Positions 1 through 5,723 of a stretch of DNA of 7,023 bases are shown one piece after another. The stretch is taken from contig JAFTRT010000014.1 in the NCBI GenBank assembly GCA_017462145.1, positions 1-7,023 on the forward strand. Direction: 5' to 3'. This DNA comes from Clostridia bacterium (GTDB taxonomy: Bacteria > Bacillota_A > Clostridia > Oscillospirales > CAG-272). Within the stretch, counting starts at the first letter, position 1, and each line of letters starts with the position of its first letter. A model generated the notes under the pieces. It was not told where the DNA came from, did no database searches, and was given only the letters and a program-made list of their open reading frames with translations. Made by a program: the position numbers and the translations under genes.

Positions 1-972
1 CACCAATTTTCCCGTCCCAACCGTTTTGGCGAAAAGAGAGATCAGAATATTTTCTTCGTCCTTGTCCGTCAGTGCCACCAAGGCACCGATATCGGACAAG
101 CCCTCTTCCATCAAAAGATCCTGATCAGAAGTATCGGCGCACAGAACCACTGTTTCGGGCATCCGTAGGCAAAGCTCCTCGCACAGAGCGGCATTCTCCT
201 CCACCAGCTTGGTTCGGATTCCGCTCTTGGCCAATAGCTCGCATAGGTTTTGAGAAATAGCATTTCCGCCCAGAACGATGGTATCTTTGACAGAATGTTG
301 CTTATAATGGATCTTGGCAAAAAATTCGGTGGCGTGCTTGGGGGTAGCAATCAACGAGATCACATCTCCACCCTCAAATATGAAATCACCCTTGGTAATA
401 AAGGCCTCGTTACCTCGTTCAACGGTGCATACCAACACGTTACAGCGAAGCTTTGGGATAATATCTCGCACAGAAAACCCCACCAAAGGGCTGTCGGAGG
501 GTAAACGAAAGGTGACCAACTCCACCCGTCCCTTGGCAAAGGTGTCGATTCGCATGGCAGAAGGAAAGCGAAGCACACGAGCGATTTCCTCTGCGGCGGC
601 GTATTCGGGATTGATGACCATTGCCAATCCCAGCTCATCTTTCAAATAAGGAGCTTCCAACGCATATTGGGGATTTTGAATACGGGCAATGGTTTGACAG
701 CTTCCTGCCTTTTTGGCAATCAAGCAACACAAAAGATTGAGTTCGTCCGAGTTGGTCACGGCAATGAGCAGATCGGATCGGTCGATCCCTGCTTCAGTCT
801 GCACACTGTGTGTGGCACCGTTTCCTACAATTCCCAAGATGTCCTCTCTGCCTGAAATGGCTCGGATCTTAGCGGGATCAGTATCAATGACCGTAATGTT
901 ATTTCCTTCTTCGGCAAGCTGTCCGGCCAAGGTTTGACCGACCATGCCGCAGCCGACGATGATGATATTCAT
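1..972 (-). CDS. trkA: Trk system potassium uptake protein TrkA (3' end outside window)
   Basis: Peripheral, cytoplasmic NAD(H)-binding regulatory subunit of a TrkH/KtrB-type potassium channel. The visible 324 codons carry no stop; family members are about 450 residues, so roughly the last quarter is missing. The N-terminus forms a Rossmann fold (RCK_N): MNIIIVGCGMVGQTLA has the GxGxxG dinucleotide loop at residues 7-12, and the acidic residue ending beta-2 is in ITVID (D30). A TrkA_C-like domain follows at about 135-220. A second Rossmann-like domain starts near 229 (TIVLGGNAISQNL), giving the usual duplicated RCK_N-RCK_C order. The second loop (GGNAIS) departs from GxGxxG, which is common in the second half of TrkA. 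ATG 972 was chosen because AAAGGTGG (985-978) lies 5 bases upstream and the fold begins directly after it. It has its own promoter at 1021-1050 and is divergent from trmO. The membrane partner (trkH) is not in the window. Confidence 0.95.
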   Translation of the reverse strand, partial: MNIIIVGCGMVGQTLAGQLAEEGNNITVIDTDPAKIRAISGREDILGIVGNGATHSVQTEAGIDRSDLLIAVTNSDELNLLCCLIAKKAGSCQTIARIQNPQYALEAPYLKDELGLAMVINPEYAAAEEIARVLRFPSAMRIDTFAKGRVELVTFRLPSDSPLVGFSVRDIIPKLRCNVLVCTVERGNEAFITKGDFIFEGGDVISLIATPKHATEFFAKIHYKQHSVKDTIVLGGNAISQNLCELLAKSGIRTKLVEENAALCEELCLRMPETVVLCADTSDQDLLMEEGLSDIGALVALTDKDEENILISLFAKTVGTGKLV

Positions 973-1020
973 AAATGCCACCTTTCTTTGGATGGATTTG
1001 TTGGATCGCAGTACCTTTCC

Positions 1021-1050
1021 ATTATAACATGGAAGACACTTTTTTGTCAA
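1021..1050 (-). promoter_or_regulatory. sigma-A promoter for trkA
   Basis: Read on the minus strand: -35 TTGACA (1050-1045), 18-base spacer, -10 TATAAT (1026-1021), with a TGT extended -10 just before it. Both hexamers are exact consensus. The leader to the trkA start would be about 40 bases. No protein assignment is implied beyond the housekeeping sigma factor. Confidence 0.82.
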
Positions 1051-1092
1051 GTGCGGTTCGCATAGGAGGAAGCAAGCGAAATTGTTTTTTTC

Positions 1093-1121
1093 TTGACAAG
1101 GGAGGGTGGCTGTGGTATAAT
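1093..1121 (+). promoter_or_regulatory. sigma-A promoter for the trmO-egsA operon
   Basis: -35 TTGACA (1093-1098), 17-base spacer, -10 TATAAT (1116-1121), with TGG immediately upstream forming an extended -10. Every element is consensus, so this should be a strong constitutive promoter. It is followed by AAAGGAGG (1137-1144), 6 bases before the trmO ATG. The opposing trkA -35 lies 42 bases away, so the two polymerases need not exclude each other. Confidence 0.88.
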
Positions 1122-1150
1122 AAGTCCAAGCAAAGGAAAGGAGGCATGAT

Positions 1151-1852
1151 ATGGGGATCAAACAGAAGCGAGAAACGGATCTGTCCATGATCGCAACCAT
1201 TCATACCGATCTTCCCGAAAAATTCGGTATTCCGAGACAGAGTGGACTGGTAGAGGAGCTGAGAGGGCAGATCGTTTTTGAACCCAAGTATCGGAATCCC
1301 GATGCTTTGCGTGGGATCGAGGGGTTTTCTCATTTATGGCTGCTCTGGCAATTTTCGCAAGCGATTCGCAAGGATTGGCAGCCCATGGTGCGCCCGCCTC
1401 GCTTGGGTGGCAATACGCCAATGGGGGTGTTTGCAACCCGTTCGCCCTTTCGTCCCAATCCCATTGGCCTTTCCTCGGTACGCCTGCTCGGCGTAGAGGA
1501 AACGGAGGATCGGGGCTGGGTGCTGAACGTGGGCGGTGTCGATCTCATGGACGGAACGCCCATCTACGATATCAAGCCTTATCTGCCATACACCGATTGT
1601 CATACCGATGCAACGGGGGGCTTTGCAGAGCCTTTGCGAGACTATGGCTTGCAGGTTGAGTTTCCGTCGGAGCTTGCCGCACTCTTGACGGAAGAGCAGC
1701 GAAGCACGGCCGTGGCTTTGCTGGCACAGGATCCGAGACCTGCCTATCAAAATGATCCCCTGCGGGAGTATGGTGTTTGCTTTGCAGGCTTCAACATTCG
1801 TTTTACGGTGGAGGATGGTGTGCTCACCGTTACGGGCATTGATTGCCCTTAA
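1151..1852 (+). CDS. trmO: tRNA (N6-threonylcarbamoyladenosine(37)-N6)-methyltransferase TrmO
   Basis: SAM-dependent enzyme (TsaA/YaeB/VirR family) that methylates t6A to m6t6A at position 37 of ANN-decoding tRNAs in the cytoplasm. The 233 residues match the full-length E. coli enzyme (about 235), including the C-terminal domain that shorter TsaA proteins lack. Family signatures are all visible: PRQSGLV near 28-34, GFSHLW at 58-63, RPPRLGGN at 81-88, the GVFATRSPFRPNPIGLS block at 92-108, DGTPIYDIKPYLPY at 134-147 and QDPRPAY at 193-199. ATG 1151 was chosen over the internal Met13 (1187) because AAAGGAGG (1137-1144) sits 6 bases upstream. It is first in an operon with egsA, 38 bases apart with no terminator between. 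The pairing with egsA has no evident metabolic logic. Confidence 0.95.
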   Translation: MGIKQKRETDLSMIATIHTDLPEKFGIPRQSGLVEELRGQIVFEPKYRNPDALRGIEGFSHLWLLWQFSQAIRKDWQPMVRPPRLGGNTPMGVFATRSPFRPNPIGLSSVRLLGVEETEDRGWVLNVGGVDLMDGTPIYDIKPYLPYTDCHTDATGGFAEPLRDYGLQVEFPSELAALLTEEQRSTAVALLAQDPRPAYQNDPLREYGVCFAGFNIRFTVEDGVLTVTGIDCP

Positions 1853-1890
1853 GCTGTTATGATGATATCAATTACATAAAGGAGAGTCGT

Positions 1891-3162
1891 ATGAACATTC
1901 AAGAATTGTTGGCAGGAAAGCCTTCCTGCAGCTGCGGAAAATCTCATGTTTGCCCCATTGATGCCGTGGTGATCGGTGAGGGGGCATGCAATGCGTTGGC
2001 AGAGCTGACCACCGGCTATGGCCATATTTTGTTGGTAGCCGATGAAAACACGTATGCCGTGGGCGGTGAGACCGTCAAGGCACAGTTGGGTGACCGTTTG
2101 GCCGATACCTTGATCTACAGCGGAAAGACGGTTTTGGTGCCCAATGAAGAGGCTTTGGAGCAAATGCAAAGTAAAGTGACCGATCAGACCGATCTGATCA
2201 TCGGCATCGGCTCGGGTGTCATCAATGACCTCTGTAAGCAGGTCAGCTTCCAAAACAAGCTCCGTTATTACATCGTGGCAACGGCTCCCTCTATGGATGG
2301 TTATGCCTCCAAAGGATCTGCGTTGATTCTGGGCGGCATGAAGGTTACCCTGAATGCCGACGTTCCCAAAGCCATCATCGGTGACGTCAATCTTTTGCGC
2401 ACTGCTCCCTTTGATATGATCCAAGCGGGCTATGGTGATATTATTGGAAAATACTCCTGTCTCAATGACTGGAAGCTCAGTGCCTTGGTCAACGGGGAAT
2501 ATCTCTGCCGTGAGGTGATGGATGCTACCTATGAGGAAGTGGAAAAGACCGTCCGTTTGGCCGATGGTTTGGTGGCTCGTGAGAGCGAGGCGATCTGCGC
2601 TCTGATGGAAGCTTTGGTTGCCGTGGGGATTCTCATGGCATACGTGGGGAATTCCAGACCCGCTTCGGGAAGTGAGCATCACCTGTCCCACTATTTTGAG
2701 ATTGTGGGGATCTTGCGCGGTGAGGAATACCTCCCCCACGGCGTGGACGTATGTTATTCTGCCATTGAGACCGAATTGCTTCGTGAGAAGCTTTTGACGA
2801 TAGACAATTTGGACGGTGCAGCGGATACCTTCAACAAGGAAGAATATGAAGCGAATATCCGCCGTGTGTACGGAAGCGTAGCCGACGAGGTTTTTGCTCT
2901 TCAAAATAAGATGGGTTGGTATGAGCAGAAGGAACAGCGCATGGCCGTTTACCGTGCGAAGTGGCCTCAGATCAAAGCACTGTTGGCGGATGCTCCTTCC
3001 TCTGCCCGTATGAATGAACTGACCGAAAAGATCGGCCTGTCCTATGACAAGTACGTGGCACTTTACGGCCAAAAGAAATTGGAGGATGCCCACCTATATG
3101 CCAAGGATCTGAAGGATCGTTACTCGGTGCTGTGGCTCTATTACGATCTGATGACCAAGTAA
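1891..3162 (+). CDS. egsA: sn-glycerol-1-phosphate dehydrogenase (AraM/EgsA family)
   Basis: Predicted NAD(P)H-dependent reduction of dihydroxyacetone phosphate to sn-glycerol 1-phosphate, the enantiomer used in archaeal lipids; in Bacillus subtilis AraM the metal is Ni2+ and the product feeds heptaprenylglyceryl phosphate synthesis. The 423 residues fit the iron-containing alcohol dehydrogenase/dehydroquinate synthase superfamily. The nucleotide-binding loop is GIGSGVINDL at 105-114 and the substrate motif APSMDGYAS is at 132-140. Likely metal ligands are D183 (AGYGD), a His in SEHHLSHYFE (261-270) and H283 (YLPHG). The N-terminus has a Cys cluster (C13, C15, C21) in CSCGKSHVC, which I recall as common in this subfamily. 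ATG 1891 was chosen because AAAGGAG (1878-1884) is 6 bases upstream; an in-frame extension to 1843 would overlap trmO and adds non-homologous residues. No phospholipid or PcrB-like partner gene is in view, so the physiological use of the product is unknown. Confidence 0.9.
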   Translation: MNIQELLAGKPSCSCGKSHVCPIDAVVIGEGACNALAELTTGYGHILLVADENTYAVGGETVKAQLGDRLADTLIYSGKTVLVPNEEALEQMQSKVTDQTDLIIGIGSGVINDLCKQVSFQNKLRYYIVATAPSMDGYASKGSALILGGMKVTLNADVPKAIIGDVNLLRTAPFDMIQAGYGDIIGKYSCLNDWKLSALVNGEYLCREVMDATYEEVEKTVRLADGLVARESEAICALMEALVAVGILMAYVGNSRPASGSEHHLSHYFEIVGILRGEEYLPHGVDVCYSAIETELLREKLLTIDNLDGAADTFNKEEYEANIRRVYGSVADEVFALQNKMGWYEQKEQRMAVYRAKWPQIKALLADAPSSARMNELTEKIGLSYDKYVALYGQKKLEDAHLYAKDLKDRYSVLWLYYDLMTK

Positions 3163-3172
3163 ATCGAATCAA

Positions 3173-3206
3173 AAGAGGACCTTTCGGAAAAGGTCCTCTT
3201 CTGTTT
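3173..3206 (+). terminator. intrinsic terminator of trmO-egsA operon
   Basis: A 12-bp perfect stem (3173-3184 with 3189-3200) has a CGGA loop and closes with a T-rich tail (TTCTGTTT), 10 bases after the egsA stop. The stem core is AGAGGACC/GGTCCTCT. The tail is interrupted by C and G, so termination may be incomplete. Confidence 0.85.
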
Positions 3207-3213
3207 GGAATTT

Positions 3214-3326
3214 TGCAACGATTTTTCTTGAGCGATAGCGCACGCTCCCTCCAATTCTTGCGAATTGGAGGGAGTTCTTCGGTCATCGTAAGACAGCACA
3301 AAAGTCCGATACCGCTTTGCGGTATC
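3214..3326. repeat. palindromic repeat element, copy A
   Basis: A 113-base unit that recurs at 3363-3475, offset by exactly 149 bases. By hand alignment 106 of 113 positions agree. It holds three parts: a GC-rich imperfect palindrome (GAGCG...CGCTC, about 3230-3247); a perfect 13-bp hairpin with TTGC loop (3245-3257 with 3262-3274); and an 8-bp hairpin GATACCGC-TTT-GCGGTATC (3308-3326). It starts 8 bases after the egsA terminator. Read on the minus strand it lies downstream of tRNA-Lys. It is probably non-coding: open frames across both copies exist, but they fall in different frames because 149 is not a multiple of three. Confidence 0.85.
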
Positions 3327-3329
3327 TTG

Positions 3330-3343
3330 GGAGACTCGAACTC
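3330..3343 (-). pseudogene. T-arm fragment of a tRNA-Lys-like sequence
   Basis: Fourteen bases (minus strand GAGTTCGAGTCTCC) are identical to the T-loop and flanking stem of the intact tRNA-Lys at 3497-3510. The remainder of a tRNA is not recognisable. The stem can pair only at its three loop-proximal positions (GAG/CTC). It occupies the same relative place next to copy A that the true tRNA occupies next to copy B, but 18 bases closer, as if the terminator arm and acceptor strand were deleted. I read it as a decayed duplicate of the tRNA 3' end; chance resemblance is possible but less likely given its placement. Confidence 0.55.
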
Positions 3344-3362
3344 AACCGTGCGCCATAATATC

Positions 3363-3475
3363 TGCAACGCTTTTTCTTGAGCGATAGCGCACGCTCTATC
3401 CAATTCTTGCGAATTGGAGGGAGTTCTTCGGTCATCGTAAGACAGCACAAAAGCCCGATACCGCAAAGCGGTATC
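3363..3475. repeat. palindromic repeat element, copy B
   Basis: Second copy of the 113-base unit. Relative to copy A it has one change at 3370, two adjacent changes at 3397-3398 that weaken the 13-bp hairpin (one G-T pair and one mismatch), one change at 3454, and a loop of AAA instead of TTT in the last hairpin (3457-3475). That last hairpin is the core of the tRNA-Lys terminator palindrome (3446-3486), so the element and the tRNA 3' flank are physically fused here. Confidence 0.85.
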
Positions 3476-3486
3476 GGGCTTTTGTG
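3446..3486 (-). terminator. 19-bp palindromic terminator of tRNA-Lys
   Basis: Arms 3446-3464 and 3468-3486 are perfectly complementary over 19 bp around an AAA/TTT loop. On the minus strand an A-rich ascending side, a GC-rich stem (GCCCGATACCGC) and a CTTTTGTG tail give an intrinsic terminator directly after the tRNA. The outermost two base pairs use the last two bases of the encoded CCA, so the hairpin abuts the mature tRNA end. The symmetric shape could also act for plus-strand transcripts. Confidence 0.8.
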
Positions 3487-3560
3487 GTGACCCACCGGAG
3501 ACTCGAACTCCGGACCCCTTGATTAAAAGTCAAGTGCTCTACCGTCTGAGCTAGTGGGTC
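3485..3560 (-). tRNA. tRNA-Lys (anticodon UUU)
   Basis: A 76-base cloverleaf read on the minus strand. Acceptor GACCCAC pairs fully with GTGGGTC, with discriminator A and encoded CCA (3487-3485). The D-arm contains AGCTCAGACGGTAGAGC. The anticodon stem is CTTGA/TCAAG with loop CTTTTAA (3529-3523), so the anticodon is TTT (3527-3525). The T-arm is CGGAG-TTCGAGT-CTCCG. It reads AAA and AAG lysine codons. It has its own promoter (3581-3609) and a palindromic terminator immediately downstream. A partial duplicate of its T-arm lies at 3330-3343. Confidence 0.97.
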
Positions 3561-3580
3561 ATATTTTACGCTACCTATAT

Positions 3581-3609
3581 ATCATATCATAATTGGGGGA
3601 TTTTGTCAA
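3581..3609 (-). promoter_or_regulatory. sigma-A promoter for tRNA-Lys
   Basis: On the minus strand: -35 TTGACA (3609-3604), 17-base spacer, -10 TATGAT (3586-3581), with an extended TGA just upstream. The predicted start is about 14 bases before the mature tRNA 5' end. The bases just after the -10 are AT-rich with no GC-rich stringent discriminator. An A/T-rich stretch (3610-3622) precedes the -35 and could act as an UP element. Confidence 0.83.
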
Positions 3610-3679
3610 GTTTTTTATTTTTGGAAATCTGTACAAACATCCCTGTCCGGCAACGTAAAATTTGTGCAAAAGAGCAAAA

Positions 3680-4198
3680 TTATTGCAAATTCCGAATGGC
3701 ATCCGCCAATCTGGCAATGCTTTCCGGCAAAATCTCGGGCAACGAATGTTGCACTCGATCGTCGGGAGATTCAAAATCCTGAGTCAGAATGGATTGTCTC
3801 ACGCCGTGCAAAATCAGTTTTTCCAGCCCTTTGCGTTTTTCGGGTTTGATCTCTCCTCCGAAATAATGGATTCCCAAGGAGCAATGCAACCCTTTTGGCA
3901 CCTCCAGCTCGGCGTATTCTTCATAACGAAGAGAATATCCGCAACAGAAGAACAGAGCGCACGGCATGTCCGAAAGAATATGCCGATAGCACTGAAGGTA
4001 CCGTTTTAGTGTGCGATTCCAAGCGCCGAAATATACCGATCCACCCAAAACCGCTACGTCAAAATTGTCCGGAGAGGGAAGGGGCTCTTTCACCGAGCAA
4101 AGTGTCACCCGGTGCGATCCGCTCAAGCGATTAGCCAACATTTCGGCACAGGTACGGGATACACCGCCCCGTGTGGAATATACGATCAAAATCTTCAT
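3680..4198 (-). CDS. flavodoxin-domain protein, HemG-like (Flavodoxin_5 type)
   Basis: Predicted small cytoplasmic FMN-binding redox protein of 172 residues. It opens with beta-1 and the phosphate-binding loop MKILIVYSTRGGVSRTC (1-17), a variant of the flavodoxin S/T-x-T-G-x-T loop. A second FMN-contact region is NFDVAVLGGSVYFGAW (45-60), and ALFFCC follows at 81-86. Spacing and motifs resemble E. coli HemG (menaquinone-dependent protoporphyrinogen dehydrogenase), but the sequence cannot fix the substrate, and no haem genes are nearby. It is cysteine-rich (seven Cys). ATG 4198 is preferred: GGTGA (4211-4207) lies 8 bases upstream and overlaps the malQ stop. A GTG at 4210 would overlap malQ and has a poorly spaced binding site. 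It is probably translationally coupled to malQ. No clear terminator follows before the tRNA promoter. Confidence 0.82.
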   Translation of the reverse strand: MKILIVYSTRGGVSRTCAEMLANRLSGSHRVTLCSVKEPLPSPDNFDVAVLGGSVYFGAWNRTLKRYLQCYRHILSDMPCALFFCCGYSLRYEEYAELEVPKGLHCSLGIHYFGGEIKPEKRKGLEKLILHGVRQSILTQDFESPDDRVQHSLPEILPESIARLADAIRNLQ

Positions 4199-4206
4199 GC
4201 GCTGCT

Positions 4207-5652
4207 TCACCGTCTTCCGTACAAGTCGTTACGGGCGTTCCATGCCTCCATATCGATCTCATTCAACTGCTCTTCGGTCACACGGTACGCCCAGTTGCGT
4301 TCCGAGGTTCCGGGGGTATTCATACGGGTATCCGCACCGTAGCGAAGCAGATCCTGAATGGGGAATATCACGGTATCCGCATGGCTTTGGAGCATGGTGC
4401 GCATCACGGCATAGCAACCTTCTCGCCAGTCCTCGCCCTCATAGCCGCAATAGGCAAAGATACGGCGACGGGAGACTTCGTCTGTTTCCCACAGATATCC
4501 CAATAGCGTATTGTTATCATGGGTTCCCGTATAGGCCACACAATGATTGGGATACGTATGGGGCAGATGGATGCTCTCCGGGTCTCCCAAAAACGCAAAC
4601 TGGATCACTCGCATACCGGGCAGTCCGCTGTATTGTAACAGGGAATACACGGCAGGCGTAATATCGCCCAAGTCCTCTGCAATGATCAGGCGGCCGTTCG
4701 CCACCTCTTTTAAGCGATCCACAAAAGCACGACCCGGCCCCTTGACCCACTTGCCCTCCTTGGCGGTTTTGGCTCCTGCGGGCACACTCCAATAGGATTC
4801 CAGCCCTCGGAAATGATCGATGCGAACACCGTCAAACAGTGTCAGCATATAGGCCATGCGGCGGCTCCACCAAGCATAACCGTCCTTTTTCATGGTTTTC
4901 CAGTCATACAGCGGATTGTTCCAAAGCTGTCCTTCTTCGGAAAAATAGTCGGGGGGCACTCCTGCAACCGCCGTGGGACGGTTGCGTTGATCCAATTGGA
5001 ATTGCGAACGATTGGCCCATACGTCACAGCTGTCTAAAGCAACGTAGATGGGAATATCACCTACCACACGGATTCCCTTTTGGTTGGCGTAGGACTTGAT
5101 GGTTTGCCATTGGCGGAAGAATTCATACTGAATAAATTGCCACGCAAACAAAGCTTCTCCGTCCGCTTCCTCCACCGTCCATTCCTGCCATTCCCGATCT
5201 CCGTTCGCCTCACGCAGTGCCAAAAAACGGGCGGCATCGGCCAACTCCGGCCATTCGGTCAAGAAAGCATCCATGGCTTTTTTCAGCGTTGCATTCTGAT
5301 AAGCACGCTGTGCGGCCTTTTTCAGCAGGGGAAGCCGCTCCCGATGAAGACGGGAAAATTCGCATAGCCACGGGGATGTTTGCCGTGCCTCGTCCAGTTC
5401 CTCCTTTGTCAAAAGTCCTTGTTCCTCCAAGGTTGGCAGATCAATGAAATAAGGGTTTCCGCCAAAGGCCGAATAGGATTTATAGGGAGAATTACATTCG
5501 TCCGTCATACAAAACGGAAGCGTTTGCCAATAGGCAAAGCCGCCTGCCGCCAAGCGATCCACAAAGTGCTTGGCTTCTTGGCCGAAGGAGCCGATGGAAT
5601 ATGCTCCGGGTAAAGAGGAAATGTGCATCAGCACGCCGGATGCTCGATTCAT
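4207..5652 (-). CDS. malQ: 4-alpha-glucanotransferase (amylomaltase, GH77)
   Basis: Cytoplasmic enzyme that transfers alpha-1,4-glucan segments between maltooligosaccharides, acting in maltodextrin and glycogen metabolism. The 481 residues are typical of the compact bacterial GH77 form. The N-terminus SGVLMHISSLPG...GSFG (5-24) and the donor-site block SPYKSYSAFGGNPYFIDL (55-72) are diagnostic. GDIPIYVALDSCDVWA is at 198-213. Catalytic residues are the nucleophile D279 in DGVRIDHFRG, the acid/base E326 in IIAEDLG and the transition-state Asp D379 in TGTHDNNT. NTPGT near 445-449 is also conserved. The ATG has AAAGGAG (5665-5659) 6 bases upstream. The flavodoxin gene follows after 8 bases. It is divergent from the CE7 esterase with adjacent promoters. 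No signal peptide is present. Confidence 0.97.
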   Translation of the reverse strand: MNRASGVLMHISSLPGAYSIGSFGQEAKHFVDRLAAGGFAYWQTLPFCMTDECNSPYKSYSAFGGNPYFIDLPTLEEQGLLTKEELDEARQTSPWLCEFSRLHRERLPLLKKAAQRAYQNATLKKAMDAFLTEWPELADAARFLALREANGDREWQEWTVEEADGEALFAWQFIQYEFFRQWQTIKSYANQKGIRVVGDIPIYVALDSCDVWANRSQFQLDQRNRPTAVAGVPPDYFSEEGQLWNNPLYDWKTMKKDGYAWWSRRMAYMLTLFDGVRIDHFRGLESYWSVPAGAKTAKEGKWVKGPGRAFVDRLKEVANGRLIIAEDLGDITPAVYSLLQYSGLPGMRVIQFAFLGDPESIHLPHTYPNHCVAYTGTHDNNTLLGYLWETDEVSRRRIFAYCGYEGEDWREGCYAVMRTMLQSHADTVIFPIQDLLRYGADTRMNTPGTSERNWAYRVTEEQLNEIDMEAWNARNDLYGRR

Positions 5653-5686
5653 GAGTTTCTCCTTTGATTGGTTTCGTTACCGTTCT

Positions 5687-5715
5687 ATTGTATCATAAAC
5701 TTTCAAAAAATGCAA
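5687..5715 (-). promoter_or_regulatory. sigma-A promoter for malQ
   Basis: On the minus strand: -35 TTGCAT (5715-5710, four of six consensus), 17-base spacer, -10 TACAAT (5692-5687), with TGA forming an extended -10. It is weaker at -35 than the opposing promoter. Its -35 is separated from the esterase -35 by only 8 bases (5716-5723). Confidence 0.7.
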
Positions 5716-5723
5716 GTCTCTCC

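Noticed and set aside
973..1150. Riboswitch or leader RNA between trkA and trmO
   Set aside because: The leaders after both promoters are short (about 25-45 bases), and no aptamer-like structure or terminator is visible.
1843..1890. Upstream in-frame start for egsA overlapping the trmO end
   Set aside because: No ribosome binding site at the expected distance, and AAAGGAG at 1878-1884 fits the ATG at 1891.
1849..3093. Long 414-codon open frame on the minus strand
   Set aside because: It lies wholly antisense to egsA, which has a clear family match, promoter and ribosome binding site. The antisense translation shows no recognisable domain.
3330..3343. Integrase attachment site with a resident mobile element
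   Set aside because: A tRNA 3' duplicate is suggestive, but there is no integrase or cargo between the copies; it is kept only as an alternative explanation for the tandem repeat.
2972..3466. Minus-strand 164-codon frame crossing the repeats
   Set aside because: It runs through two hairpin-rich copies, two terminators and into the egsA 3' end. The copies are read in different frames because the offset is 149 bases, so coding conservation is not supported.
3214..3475. Possible CRISPR array
   Set aside because: Only two long copies, with a 36-base interval of which 14 bases are tRNA-derived; unit size and internal hairpins do not fit CRISPR repeats.
3283..3495. Minus-strand 70-codon frame overlapping tRNA-Lys
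   Set aside because: It starts inside the tRNA gene and reads through its terminator; no binding site suggests translation.
4011..4661. Plus-strand 216-codon frame
   Set aside because: Antisense to malQ and the flavodoxin gene, both with strong motif support; its translation is unlike any family I know.
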